A DNA stretch of 64,000 nucleotides from Dryocosmus kuriphilus (lineage: Eukaryota; Arthropoda; Insecta; Hymenoptera; Cynipidae). The DNA lies in assembly GCA_038277395.1 (NCBI GenBank), contig CM076189.1:114932252-114996251 (forward strand). Reading direction: 5' to 3'. This document shows, piece after piece, positions 11,560 through 23,120 of the stretch (its first letter is position 1; each line of letters opens with the position of its first letter). A program made the position numbers and the translations under genes. The notes below the pieces were generated by a model, which was not told the DNA's origin, did no database searches, and worked only from the letters and a program-made list of their open reading frames with translations.

Positions 11560-14551
11560 AGACGAATTCACCAGGTTAATCCGTTCCCACATGAATATCT
11601 TCCATGGTGGCGGACGGCCAAATATATTCTCAAAAATATTCTCAACCCTGGATTTAAAGAGCGGCTACTGGCAAGTGCCAATGTCACCCGGCTCACGCCA
11701 GTACACCGCCTTCTCAACACCTGGTGGTGGACAATATCAATTTTGATTCATGCCCTTCGGCTTGAAAGCGCCCCAGGTACGTTTCAAAATTTGATGCGGC
11801 AGGTTCTGGCCGAACAATGGTGAGTCTACGCAATTGCCTACCCTCGATGATTTAGTTATCTATTCACGCGATTGGAAAGAACATTTGCTTCATCTAGCGT
11901 TGTTCTTTGAATGATTATCCATCTACGGCCTCACTTTCACCCCGAACAAATGCAGTTTCGGTCAAACTAGCCTTCCTTATCTAGGCCACATGGTAATCAC
12001 CGGAGGTAACACGGCCCAAACCGGGCATGTCGAAGCGATTCGGAATGCCACCCCACCCCACACAAGGAAAGAAATGCGATCTTACCTGGGAATATGCAAT
12101 TGGGTAAAGGAGTATATCCCCAAATCTTCAACAGCCCTGGCTCCCTTATCCGATATGCTATCCACGAAACGCCCGTCTAAAATGACCCCCGAGGCCTTCA
12201 AACATTTTAAAGCAGCCAAACTCGGCTTCCAGAACCCTGTAACCCTCAGTCGGCCCGATCCCGATCTCCGCTTCATCCTGAAAACCGATGCCAGTTCACG
12301 CGGCTTGGGTGCAGTGCTCATACAAGAGGGCTCCGAAGGAAAGCGTCGGCTCATCTCTTTCGCCAGCGCGAAATTCTCCCCGACCGAGGTACTTTACCAT
12401 TGTAATGAACAAGAGTGCCTCGCTGTCGTGTGGGCAATCAAGCGCTATCGGGATTTCCTCGAAGATCGTCCTTTTACGTTGCGAACCGACAGCAAGACGT
12501 TAACCTGGCTCGAAAGCCAAAAGGACACACGCGACAAACTTACCCGATGAGACCTGTTCCTCAGCAGGTTCCCATGTACAATTGAGCACGTGCCCGGTGA
12601 GAACAACGAGCTGCCCGACGCCCTTTCACGACACCCCAATCCCAAAGAACTCTCGCCTGGCGAATCCGACATGGTAACCTTGTTACCGCCCACTCACGGC
12701 CCTGTCACCACTAATGCCTCTGCCAGGGTACCAGGTCTCAGCGCTTTGGCCCTCCCTCCCCTTTTCCAAGAAATCGTAGAAGCCCAGCAATAGGAACCAA
12801 CAATCACCAAGAATGCCATCCGCCGGCGTGAATTGCATCAGGTCTCTCAACCCGCTACAAGAGAACAGGTCTTCCTCGCCCAAAAATATTCAAGGTTTTT
12901 GGAGAAAGGCTGTCGTTCAAGACGAATGGAGACTTCATGTTCCTGATGCTCTAGGGTCACGAGTGATATGGGAATATCACGACTCCGCCCTCGCCGGTAA
13001 TCCCGACACTAACGAAACAATCCGCTCCATCCAAGAACTCTTTTTCTGGCCTGGAATGAATCGGGAAATTCGCCGTTACGTATCAGGTTGCCACCTCTGT
13101 ATTTGTTGCAAACCGGTGCGTGGACATGATCCCGATAATCAACGTCCTCGCCACACTAAGCGAGCCTGGGGTATGGTCGCCGTAGGCCTCATGGGACCGT
13201 ACCCACGCACAAACCAAGGCCATCGTTTCACGCTCGTCGTGACGGATCTGTTTACACGCTGGGTCGAGGCTAACCCACTGAGAGTCTCTGACGCCCCTAA
13301 ACTCATTAAAAAATTGTACGAAGAAGTTTTCAGCAGATACGGTTACCCTCGCCTTATCCTGAGTGATAACGGACCCCAGTTCGCCGGCTACACCTGGGCC
13401 GAAACGAGTAATCAATGGGGTTGTAAGCGGTGGACAACACCCGTGTACCACCCACGCGCAACCCCACCGAACGAAGAAATTAGGAGTTAAAAAAAGGGCT
13501 CAGGTTACGTCTACACCAGGGCAATCAGCGAACCTGGGACAAACACCTACCTGAGTTGGCTTTCGGTATTCGTAGAAGACGCAACGCTGCCACCTGAGTC
13601 ACAGCCAGCCACCTCCACCTGGAAAAACCCATTCTTCGCCCAGGAGAGTGGAATATGGAACTCGCTCGTGACGAAATCCAGCCTACAAATGAACAAAAGA
13701 GCAGAGAGGACAAAGCCCGCCCACGGCAGGCCGCATATCAAGCCCGGTATGCGGCCGCAACCACTCCGCCACAGTCCTACCCTGGAGACTGAGTATATGT
13801 GCCGAATCACCAACTCTCTAATAAGGCACTGGGTTTCAACGCAAAACTGGCCCCAGCCAGGCTTCGGCCATTCCAGATCCTCGTTCACGTCGCCGTCGTA
13901 GTGTACTGTGTCTGGAAAGACAGCATCGCCCAGAAAGTACATGGAAGTACTCTCACGCCCATACCACAACACAAACACGTAACACGCCTGGGGAACCAGC
14001 ATGCTGCCACCGAAGAGGTGCATCTGTCAACCACGAAAATTGCCGAAAGCGTCGGCGAAGTCGAAGACGTTAACCCTGGCGAAACTGTCGTCAGGGAGGA
14101 GTCGGATGACGACAGTTCGTCTCATCCGTCAAATAAAATTGCCGAAAGTGTCGGCGAAGTCGAAGAAGTTAACCCTGGCGAAACCGTCGTCATGGAAGAG
14201 ACGGATGACGACAGTTCGTCTCATCCACCAAACAAAATTGCCGAAAGCGTCGGCGGAGTCGAAGACGTTAACCCTGGCGAAACCGTCGTCAGGGGGGAGT
14301 CGGATGACGACAGTTCGTCTCATGCACCAAACAAGATTGCCGAAGGCGTCGGCGGAGAAGCGTGCGATTACCCTGCGGTAGCCGTCAACAGGGAGGAGAC
14401 ACGTGTAGGCCCGAACGGGCACCCACACACACATCCACACAGCGATGATGCTGTGGAAGCGCATCACCTTCATCGAGCTTCAGGAGAAGATCCGTGTGAA
14501 GCCAGGAGGCGTAGCCGCTTACGACCACGCGCCCTCGGTGGAATACCGTGA
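11560..14551 (+). pseudogene. Ty3/gypsy Pol remnant: RT, RNase H, integrase, acidic repeat tail
   Basis: The polyprotein would carry reverse transcriptase, RNase H and integrase. Visible pieces are LDLKSGYWQVPM, the primer-grip FMPFGLKAP, a frameshifted YLDDLVIYSRDW catalytic loop (one extra C before the LDD codons), and the RT thumb and RNase H (LGAVLIQEG, YHCNEQECLAVVWAIKRY, DSKTLTWL). The tether follows (NELPDALSRHP), then the integrase zinc region (CHLCICC), the integrase core (VVTDLFTRWVEA and ILSDNGPQFAG) and a degraded GPF-type module near 13840. Stops lie at 12549 and 12790, with frame breaks after 13490. The RT start and all upstream domains are missing. Confidence 0.85.
14036..14380 (+). 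repeat. 99-bp in-frame tandem repeat in the Pol tail
   Basis: Three full and one partial copy at exactly 99-bp spacing (TGCCGAAAG starts at 14041, 14140, 14239, 14338 within one base). Each encodes 33 residues: KIAESVGEVEDVNPGE, TVVREESDDDSSSH, then a short linker. The frame stays open through all copies to 14551. The modules are strongly acidic and lie just after the integrase. Confidence 0.9.
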
Positions 14552-15227
14552 CGCGCGACGTTAGGCTCCTCGGAGGAGGAAGCAATAGATGATCGCGAAA
14601 ATGTGCCAACGAGGCGAGCGCGAGGTCTCTCGTATAATTTAAGAATAGTGTTAATCCGGGCTGTCGCTAGATATCCGAAGATTTTTAACCTAGTAATTAA
14701 GGGGGCTACCGAATGGTGCCACCGATAATTAAGCACCTTTTCTCATATATGTCGTCGTTAAGTCACCTAGAGGGAGAGGGGATATTTTTGGTTTTAATTT
14801 TAATATCACCCAGGGTAAGCAAACTCTATCCGGGAAGGGGTGGACTTGTTGTAGGCCAAATGGCCAAGTTGAGAACGTCGAGAATCAACGTTCGTCATAA
14901 CGGCCTCCCATTCGAATTTTCCTATGGAATGTTAGAATGAAGGGCCTGAAGGATGAGCTGTCGATTCTACGACGCTTTAAAGCGAAGAATTTTCTCACCC
15001 CCGCCACCCCCGTGAGCTACATCTTGTGCAAGCTGCTCCTTTTCTTTCAAGGACCCGGTCTAAACCGGAAAAACTTTCCCAGCATACCCACCGACCCTAG
15101 TTACCCACGCGTTATGTTCCGTTTGCTGGCTGGTTCCTTGTCTCGAGTCACGTATACCAAGCTCCGTCTCCCTTCCTCCTATACGCGCTTTCTCTCCCAC
15201 TGAATTACCCTCCGTCTCTTTCTTTTC

Positions 15228-15273
<46 letters not shown>

Positions 15274-16703
15274 GCGCTTGGTCTACGATTCGAGGCTCTC
15301 AACCAGCAAACGAAACTCGCTCCGGACTAGCTAAAACTATATATTTTATTTTGAAAGAAAAGAATTAAATTACGCATATTTGGTGATAAACAAAGAAAAA
15401 AAGGGGGAAGGACAAAATTTAAAGGAGAGTTATAGATAAATATCCCCCCCCCCCCCCCCCCCTAGATTCATTAAAGTTGGTTATCTAGTGTATTGGTAGG
15501 ATAGTAGACATAAATGTTGGTAGGAAGTAGGTAGGCTAGTGATTAGATTCAGTAAATATTTCTATAGGACTAAAATTAAATTTAATCTGTCCATTAACTT
15601 AGATAGGGGTAGTTCTGTTAAATAAGGAAATAGGACGATTATTCGGGTTCATCATTTTGTTAAATAATTTACATCCATATAATCAACTGTGTACGAAAAG
15701 GCCCGAAAAGTCGTCCTAATAGGGTCAGCCGCATCCAGTGAGCGGAAAATTAAAGTTGAATTAGTTATTAGATAAATGTCAAAGTTTCGCTAATTTTAGA
15801 GAATAATTAATATTTTCAATTATAAGTTAAAAGTTTTCAGGTTAGTTAATTTTAAAATGAAACTCGACCGCCGACGCACGATACTCGGATAGTGGGCACA
15901 GGCGGCTACTCCCACCGCTCGGCAGCGACCCCGTTGACGCGTCTCAGCAAATCGGTGGGCTTTCTGTTGCTCCCCACTGCCTCGAGATCCTCGCTCGGCT
16001 GCTACCGAGAGTCGATGCGTAGCGACTAGAAAGAGTTCTGTGGAGACTATCTGAGAGACAGTTGTGCAAGCACTGTCTCTCTCAACCAGAATAACTCCAA
16101 AGTATTTTCATCCAGCCAAATAGTTTTCTTGTGTGTGAAGGTTCCCCGTGTGGAGATCCAGTTTCTCACCATCGCGTCGGGATCGCGTCGCGTCCGAGCA
16201 ACGAGGTTCGCTTCCTCTTTTCGGTCCTTTTGTTTTTCCAACTTTTTAAGTCTGTTACCGGTTATTATTTCTTTAAAACGTGTCGCGTAATAACATCGTG
16301 GATCCAGTTCTCCGTGCAATTCTTCGCGGAAGTTTCCGGGGGTTCGCGTGTTTCCTCGAATCGGTCGCGTCATAATAACACAGTCTCGGTACACGGATCC
16401 TTCGTTCGTTTCCTCTTTCTTGTTTCGTGATCGTTACCAGTTTTCCTTTTCTTTGTCCTGTCTCTTGAAATCGCGTCGTATTGTCGGATCCGCTTGAGTT
16501 GAGATCAGTTAGGTGCTTCTCGTCCACGAGGTCGGCCCGAACGGGCTGTCCTTCTAGCCGTGGGGTGTGTTCGTTCAGAGATAGGAACGAGGTTAGCCCG
16601 CGTGTCCCCTGGAGGAATTCCGGATTTCGGGTTCTCAGTTTTCGAACGGGGTAATAAATAATTGTGTCGTTTTCACGTACTGGTTCCAAGTAAAGTGCCA
16701 CTT
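14552..16703 (+). other. Retroelement untranslated/LTR-like stretch
   Basis: No convincing gene. It holds a purine tract (AGAGGGAGAGGGGAT near 14771), a (CT)n tract at 15233-15271, a poly(C) run near 15446-15462, AT-rich DNA to about 15850, and CpG-rich sequence after that. The purine tract could be a polypurine primer site and the following DNA a 3' LTR, but I could not identify matching LTR ends. Confidence 0.4.
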
Positions 16704-17941
16704 ATGACAGGTTTTAGGATACCGGAGGGCCCAAATCAAAGAACGCGCCACCGCCGAGAATGTCGGGCCGCGGAAGAGCTCGCACGACAAAATATTCGGG
16801 CCGCGGAGTACGATCCAGAGGCACCGGGCCTTTTTACCGAAAGTGGGTGCCACCTTTTGGGACTCCGCCGCGGACAAGCCTGAACACGGGGCCCCCAAGC
16901 TCGTCGACCACCCTCAGGCCGCGATAACCCACTCTCACTTCGCAAACCCGCGTTCATCACCGAGCCACGGTACGTTTTTCCACCTCTTTTAGTCCGTAGC
17001 AACTGGCCCTCAGGAGGGCTTCCGCGTAATGGGCCGATTTTAATTAATTGTTTGGATTCACCACCGCATCCGTGGTAGCTGCGAGTCCTACCTGCCGTTC
17101 CACTTCCATCCGCAAACGAAGTAATTATCGCCTGTGGATCCCCGCGTCTCGCCGACGAGGTATGTGCCTCATCACCGGCTCGCTCGATACCCCCGCCTAC
17201 AGTAGACGTAGAAAGTTCAAAAATCCCTACGCGTACAACGCGTCCCCCAGTCCCTCCGGATTCGTGCGACGACGTCTTATTCCTCGCCGCAGACTGTACC
17301 CCGGAGACTTTCTCGCCGTCCCCATTCGCGCGATGTCGGTTTCTAAAAAAAAAAAGGGGGGAAATCATCGCCGAACGGTCACTCACCGTCTCACCCCCTC
17401 CGGGTTGGTGAGCTCGTGTAAGGTTCGCCCGCGTAGGCCCGCGGGCCTACCCTAACGTCCTTCCCAGTACCTTTTTCCTTCCCCCTCCCCCTTAAAAAAA
17501 AAACAAAAAAAACAAACGAAGACGCACTCGTCGCCCACAAAACTCACGTTCTCTCACGAGGCTTCTGAACCACAGTACCACCAGCCGTGTACATGGACGG
17601 TCATTCATTGTTGGAACGTTTAATGAGGGGGGACATTACCAGAACCCATCTGGGGGCTCCCACCTCCCACACGGCCGTTCCGTCAAACGTGCACGCCTTA
17701 GATGAGTACTTAAGGAAGTGCCGAATTCACCCGTCCTCCACATCATTACCCATTTATATCCCGTCCATCCTCGCCCAGCGCCAAGAAACCTCCGCAGGAG
17801 TTAAGAGAGGCCTGCGTCACCCATCCAGCCAACGCGTTCGCCTTCATCCCCAGTCTCCTTCCCTTCTTACCCTTTTTCTCTTTCCCGCTACGCAGTGTAT
17901 ATCCCCCCCACCCTTGGACTTACGCACACTGGGGCAGATAA
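16704..17941 (+). pseudogene. Possible gag-like 5' region of a gypsy element
   Basis: An ATG at 16704 opens a basic, Arg/Glu-rich frame (MTGFRIPEGPNQRTRHRREC) that ends after 60 codons. Further short frames follow, including 17587-18054, whose first part has a plausible alpha-helical gag-like composition (HALDEYLRKCRIHP). No zinc knuckle or major homology region is visible. The call rests on position after an LTR-like stretch and on composition. Confidence 0.3.
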
Positions 17942-18267
17942 AGCATTATTTTTTTGTTCTTTTTCATAATACTCTGATTAATATCTCTTGTTCATTATTA
18001 AATAACAAGATATTTATTTATAGCATATCTAGTTTCAGAAACTTTAACTTTTAGAAATTTTAAATATCAGCAACTCTTAATTTCGGTAATTTAAGAATTA
18101 CGAAGGAATGGCTAATCCATTAATTTTATTATATAATTCCTAAATTTAATATTTCGATCATTTAAAATTTCGGGATTTGAAAAATTCATAAGAAAATAAT
18201 AATTCGTTAATTGTCTAATATGTCAACTGAATCTTATATATCTTATTCTAAATAATTTTCCAATTAC

Positions 18268-18330
18268 CGCTTGTTGCAGGCTCCTTCGCCGCAGTTTCTT
18301 GAACTGGATTTTTACCTAGGGGAGCTGGAG
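18268..18330 (-). CDS. Candidate micro-exon, A1 subtype, 63 nt
   Basis: Minus-strand acceptor TTCTTACAG and donor GTAATTGG. Open, phase 1-1, reading APAPLGKNPVQETAAKEPAT then SG. The basic KKRK cluster of other A1 exons is here AAKEP. The intron to the upstream B exon is 260 nt. Confidence 0.6.
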
Positions 18331-18590
18331 CTGTAAGAAGAAATTTAAAATAAGAAATCTTCAGTGAAGCACACTGGCCTTCATAACCAGATAGCAAAGG
18401 TAACACTCACTCTTAAATCGTATGCTTCTTTTCAATTATTTTGAATTAATATTAGATTCGTATTGAATTATTTTAAATCCATATTGGAATCACTTTATTT
18501 CATTTCAATTATTTTAAATTTCTCAGAATGCTCTAAATCGCTCAAATCTTTGAATCTTTTAGATTGTATTCTAAATAGCTTTTTAATCAC

Positions 18591-18632
18591 CTCTAAGAGA
18601 ACTTGGCGCAGGATTCGGCGACAATGTTGGTC
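18591..18632 (-). CDS. Candidate micro-exon, B type, 42 nt
   Basis: Minus-strand acceptor TTCTTGCAG and donor GTGATTAA. Open, phase 1-1, reading GPTLSPNPAPSSLRG. It sits between two A exons with introns of about 250-260 nt on both sides. Confidence 0.6.
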
Positions 18633-18881
18633 CTGCAAGAAGTAATATAAGAAATGTAAGTTTGGCGGAAACAGCTTGGTCCTTCGAGCAAATATCTACT
18701 AAGCTTGGCTTTAAACCTGTTTCATAACTAATAATTAAAAATGGTTGACAACAACAATTGAAAATAATTAAATATATAAAACTCTGGGGTTTACAAACTT
18801 TCTAGGAAAATAGCAATTCGTTATTTATCTAATTTTTTAATTGAATCTTATATATATTATTACAACAAAAGTTTCAACTAC

Positions 18882-18944
18882 CACTTTCCGTGCCCTTCTT
18901 CGGTGTACGTTTCTGAATTGGATTTTTACCTTGGGCAGCAGGAG
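18882..18944 (-). CDS. Candidate micro-exon, A1 subtype, 63 nt
   Basis: Minus-strand acceptor TTCTTACAG and donor GTAGTTG. Open, phase 1-1, reading APAAQGKNPIQKRTPKKGTE then SG. The DNA just upstream in transcription order is of the type normally found next to B exons, so this unit looks recombined. The pogo-like element lies 68 bp away, inside the neighbouring intron. Confidence 0.6.
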
Positions 18945-19030
18945 CTGTAAGAAGAAATAGAAGACATTTTCAGCGAAGATAATAGTGTTTCCCAAACGTT
19001 CAACAAAGGTAGGGGAAGATCGTCAGAGTT

Positions 19031-19234
19031 GGGCCACTTTTGGATTATTGTCTATATCTTTTTCAAAAATTTGAATATTTCCAAATTTTTTTTTTATTCG
19101 AAAGTTCAAACCTTTATCTAAAACAAATATATTTATGGCAACTTGCTGCGACGAGGGAAAAAAAAGTTATTGACGAAGGAAAAAAAAAATTGTCAGAGTT
19201 GGGCCATTTCAGTCAGAGTTGGGCCACGACTGAG
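19031..19234. repeat. Left subterminal GTCAGAGTTGGGCCAC repeats of the pogo-like element
   Basis: Three copies of the 16-mer or a one-base variant lie within the first ~230 bp of the element. Two further copies close the right end (22081-22113) and another lies near 21720, all in inverted orientation. Such repeats usually serve as transposase binding sites; that role is inferred. Confidence 0.8.
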
Positions 19235-19341
19235 ATTGCATGGAATATGTACCGAAACGGGTTTTTATGGAATCGTATGCAACATTTTATGGTTCTTAAT
19301 ACATTTTGACATGTTTACGATGAAAAACACAGAAAATCGAT

Positions 19342-21391
19342 TCAATCAGACTCGCAATTTTGACATACGAAAAAACTTTTCGTTATTTTCGCGCACTTCG
19401 AGTGCACTTCTCTTCCGCAATCGATGCAAACGATCGAATTATTCTTTGTTAATTTCACGGGCATTGGTCCGAGACAAATGATGCAAAAATCGACATCGGC
19501 ATCGTCATCAGAGGTTACTTCCTTTTCTGCTTTTTTCGGTGGCCTGCCTCGTTTCGCCGGTGGTTTCGCGTCCGGTTTTTTCGATATTTCAGTCTTCGAT
19601 TCGTCGCGTTGTTTTTCTTTTTCCCGCAAATCTTCGCAACTTTCGTGAGAAGTTAAGACCGCGCTTTTCATCGGGCGTCGTCCCCGGTTGGATTTGGCTG
19701 TTGGAGTGGCTGCTTGCACAGGCCCGAGCGATGACAACATCGTAGAAAGTGTGGACTCCCGAGACGAAGACGTCGAAGGCAGGGAAAGAGCTTCCTCATG
19801 CGAGCTACTGGCGGCTTTTTCTGGCATTTCGATAGCTTTTGCTACGTCTGTGTTATTTTCAGCTGGGGTCGAACCCAAAACAACAATGCGGCGCTGCAAG
19901 TCTTCCTCGGTAATTTCGGCTTCCATAGTGGCTCGCTCGTTTTCCCCACTGTACACGGTTTGAATGAAATCGGAGTACGTGAAAATGTCAGGATTGTACG
20001 GGCAAATTCCAGTGGCAAGGAATCCTGCTTTCACATTTCGCGGTGTCAACGCCAAGTCCAATGTAGCTCGAACGAGACGTGGGATATGTCGAATTTCGAG
20101 AATTTTCCCTGCGTGGTTCTTCTGCCAAGCATTGCATTGTGACTTATAATAACCCTTGACGGGACCGTACACCGAAATGTCCAGGGGTTGTAGACGATGG
20201 CTGTAGTGGGGGGGGGGGGGGGGGGGGATGACAGAATGGAGACTCGATTTTCAGCGGCAAAATCTAAGGCCTCGACGTAATGTTGGGAGGAATGATTATC
20301 AAGCAGCAATAACTTTGGTGATTGCTTCTATGCCTTCGTTTTTTCGACGACGAAAAACTGCATGTACTTCTTGAATTCCGCTTTTTGCATCCAGCCGGAG
20401 CCATTAGCAAAACCAATCGCCCCAGGTGATGTGTCTTCCAAAAGTGTCGTTTGCATTTTTCCTTCTGCAAACAAAAGAAATGGTGGAATGGAGTATCCTT
20501 CGGCACTAACTGCTAAAGCCATCGTGATCATCGATCCTCGTTCTTGTGCCGAGATTTGTCCTACCCTACTTGCGCCTCGTGTCGAAGTAACTTTCCCAAT
20601 CTTGGTGGGCACCGTAGAAAAGCCGGTTTCGTCCATGTTCCAAGTCTCTGCCGCCTGATAGGAATGCGCAGACAAAACAGCGTCTAGATTGTGAAAAGAC
20701 GTCTGGTCATTCTACTTAGAAAACGATTTAACACGATGTAAAGTCGTCTGCTCTAAAGTGCGCAATGAAAGCTCTTGGTGACGTCGCATGAATCCATAAT
20801 ACCAATCTCGTCCAGACTTTTTTTCTTCTTCATCCCACTTCGACGGATACGGGATTTTGATTTTTTTTGCCAATTGATATGCCAGCTCCCTCAATTCTGT
20901 TATGTTAAGCCCGTAGTAGTGATCGCTGCATCTTCTCGCATACCCTACGAGCGCTTTCTCTTGACCAGCAGAAAAAATCTAAAAACATTGCCAAATAAAT
21001 AAAACCACTCTGCATTCGAGTCAAATATTATGTGCTTTCACATATCTCAACAAAATTCAATTTTTTCAAAGCTTAATGGTTTGTACGAAATGAAATATAA
21101 TCTATGTAGGTATTCAGCTTACTTTTACACTTACTTAGTGATTTTCAGTAGATGCAGCGTATGCAACAAATTGTGAAACAGTTTTCAGCAAACCTTCATC
21201 GGAGACAGCGGAAAGGTCACTATACTTCTCCTACACTTTTTCAATGTACCGTGTCAAGCTTGAGCCAGGCACGTTGAATTGACCTGCTGCAACTCTCACT
21301 GAATGTTTATCCTCGATTACGGCTTTAATGGCCTGGGAAATATTCGCCACATTGTAATTGGCCCTTTTAGAGACTCGCTTATATCGAGTAA
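19342..21391 (-). pseudogene. pogo-like transposase with C-terminal PHD-like finger
   Basis: Cut-and-paste transposase remnant. In protein order there is a psq-type helix-turn-helix (NISQAIKAVIEDKHSVRVAA; about 21160-21385), and then, after an intron ending at 20979, a CENP-B-type segment (GLNITELRELAYQLAKKI). The DDE catalytic region follows with WNMDETGFSTVPTK and LLLDNHSSQH. The target-end block is LVRATLDLALTPRNV and ATGICPYNPDIF. Last come a low-complexity Ser/Lys segment and a Cys4-His-Cys3 finger (CIICLG, CIDCGREVHSKC, CQNCESD). It carries in-frame stops near 21236, 20715 and 20324. A frameshift falls at the 20-G run (20208-20227). It is dead, but recent enough to align along its whole length. 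Confidence 0.88.
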
Positions 21392-22430
21392 CACTGAAAA
21401 AAGCAATTTTTTATCAAAAATTCAAATTTTTACATTATTTGTTATTGGCAAAATGGTTATTTATTTATTTTCAAGTCATGCAAGAAGACTTTCATTTCTA
21501 GAATTTATTATAGTGTTTGAAGGTTTGAAAAACATGAAATAAAGCATTTTTTTATCTGTAATTCAAATTTTCATATACTTTGTTATTGCAAAAATGGTTA
21601 TTTATTTATTTTTTAGTCATGAAATGAGACTTTCATTTCTACAATTTATTATTTTAGTGTTTAGCGGCGCGAAAAACGTGCTAAGAAATGATATTTCACT
21701 GTTAGAAAAATAAAAGGATGTGGCCCAACTCTGACTACACGAGTGACCCTACTCTAACAACATTCGTGTTTTTTGATGGCAACTCACTACAGCTGGAGAG
21801 GTTAAGGAATCAAAATTTCCTTTTAGAAACTTGTTAATGATCGAAGATACAATGTTATTATATACTTACTTCAATTTCGGCATGGTTTTTTTGCGAGTTA
21901 TGGGCACTTTTTTTCGAATAGTACAATACATCCAACACTATCAAAAACAATACGAGGGCCTGAAACTTTTTGGAAATAATTTCTGCGACTGTCAATGCTT
22001 TACAAAGTCAGCCGTCATCGAGACAAACAGTTCCATGCATTTGCAACGATGGCAGCACTTGGCATATACCAAATACAGTGGTGGCCCAACTCTGACAGTG
22101 GCCCAACTCTGACGAATTTCTCCTACCATATGTTCGTCAAACACATGTTTGCTTTCGATTGCTTATTATTATATATTTCACAGAAAGATATACTCTTATT
22201 TTGTGGCTGTTTGGGGGAAACAGCTTAGCCCTTCAAACAAATATCTACTAAATCTGGATTTAAACTTGTTTCATAACAATTAATTAAAAATCGTTGCGAA
22301 GAACAATTGAAAATATTTAAACATTTAAAATTCTGAGATTTAAAAAATTTATAGGAAAAGAATAGCTCGGTAATTATGTAATTTGGTAATTGAATCTTAT
22401 ATATATTATTCCAACAAAATTTTGCATTAC

Positions 22431-22493
22431 CGCTTTTTTTACGCTTCTTCGGTGCACTTTCTTGAATTGGACTTTTACCTAGGTCAGCTGGAG
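22431..22493 (-). CDS. Candidate micro-exon, A1 subtype, 63 nt
   Basis: Minus-strand acceptor TTCTTACAG and donor GTAATGC. Open, phase 1-1, reading APADLGKSPIQESAPKKRKK then SG. If the pogo insertion is removed, the intron to the next exon at 18882-18944 is about 370 nt, so the element lies within an intron. A second acceptor remnant (AGCTCC, 22821-22826) upstream has lost its exon. Confidence 0.6.
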
Positions 22494-23078
22494 CTGTAAG
22501 AAGAAATATAAGAAATTTTCATTAAAGCTCATTGACATTTCCAACCAGATGACAAAAGTACTACTCGCTCTTAAAACATATGCTTGCTTTCAATTATTTT
22601 CAATTTATATTAGCTTCATATTGAATTTTTTAAAATCCATATTGGAATCACGTGATTTGATTTTAATTGTTACTTGTATAATTCGGGATTTCTATTTTTC
22701 GATAATAGATGTTTGTTCTTTTAAACCTCGTACATTTTATGATTCGGAAACTTTTATTACAGAAAATTTTCTCTTTTGTTGATTTTTATATTCGATATTT
22801 ATTCTTTTGTTTTTTCATTAGGAGCTGTAAGAAAAAGTTGAAGAAATTTTCAGTGAAGTTCGTTGCCCTTGCCTGACAGTTAGCACAAGTATCACTCGTT
22901 CTTGAAACATATGCTTGCTTTCAATTATTTTCAATTTATATTGGATTCATATTGAACTATACAAAATACATCTTGGAATAACTTGAATTCCCTTCAATAG
23001 TTTTAAATTCCTTGGAAAGTTGAAATAGCTCAAAATCTTTGAATTTCGTAGATTTAATTCTGAATAACGTTTAGTCAC

Positions 23079-23120
23079 CTATAGTAGAACTCGGCGCAGG
23101 ATTCTGTGACAAAATTTGTC
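23079..23120 (-). CDS. Candidate micro-exon, B type, 42 nt
   Basis: Minus-strand acceptor TTTTTGCAG and donor GTGACTAA. Open, phase 1-1, reading GQILSQNPAPSSTIG. The introns on each side are longer than the usual 250 nt because neighbouring exon sequence has been lost. Confidence 0.55.
   Translation of the reverse strand, partial: DKFCHRILRRVLL

Larger units (their letters stand above)
11541..17941 (+). mobile_element. Ty3/gypsy composite (pol, then LTR/leader-like, then gag-like)
   Basis: Array sequence ends at TACCATG and resumes near 17942 at a different point of the repeat unit. In between lies a GC-richer retroelement. It begins in the middle of the reverse transcriptase, runs through RNase H, integrase and a repetitive tail (to 14551), then a long untranslated, LTR-like stretch with (CT)n and a poly(C) run. 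It ends with CpG-rich sequence and short gag-like frames. Pol before gag is permuted relative to a normal element. It fits two truncated head-to-tail copies, or a copy joined through a shared LTR. LTR ends could not be fixed by eye. Confidence 0.65.
19012..22123 (-). mobile_element. pogo/Tigger-like DNA transposon with TA target duplication
   Basis: The element is bounded by TA at 19010-19011 and 22124-22125, and the array reads continuously across the joined flanks (AAAGGTA to TACCATATG). The ends are inverted repeats: GGGGAAGATC then GTCAGAGTTGGGCCAC on the left, and the reverse complement of GGAGAAATTC then the same 16-mer on the right. Extra copies of GTCAGAGTTGGGCCAC lie inside both ends. 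A transposase pseudogene fills the middle. TA duplication and DDE-type transposase match the pogo branch of the Tc1/mariner superfamily. Confidence 0.9.

Noticed and set aside
16736..17386. 216-codon open frame on the minus strand
   Set aside because: CpG-rich DNA has few stops. The frame has Gly/Arg/Ser-rich chance composition, opposite gag-like sequence, with no motif.
20328..20658. Plus-strand open frames opposite the pogo transposase
   Set aside because: The minus strand carries the recognisable catalytic motifs, so the plus-strand frames are shadows.
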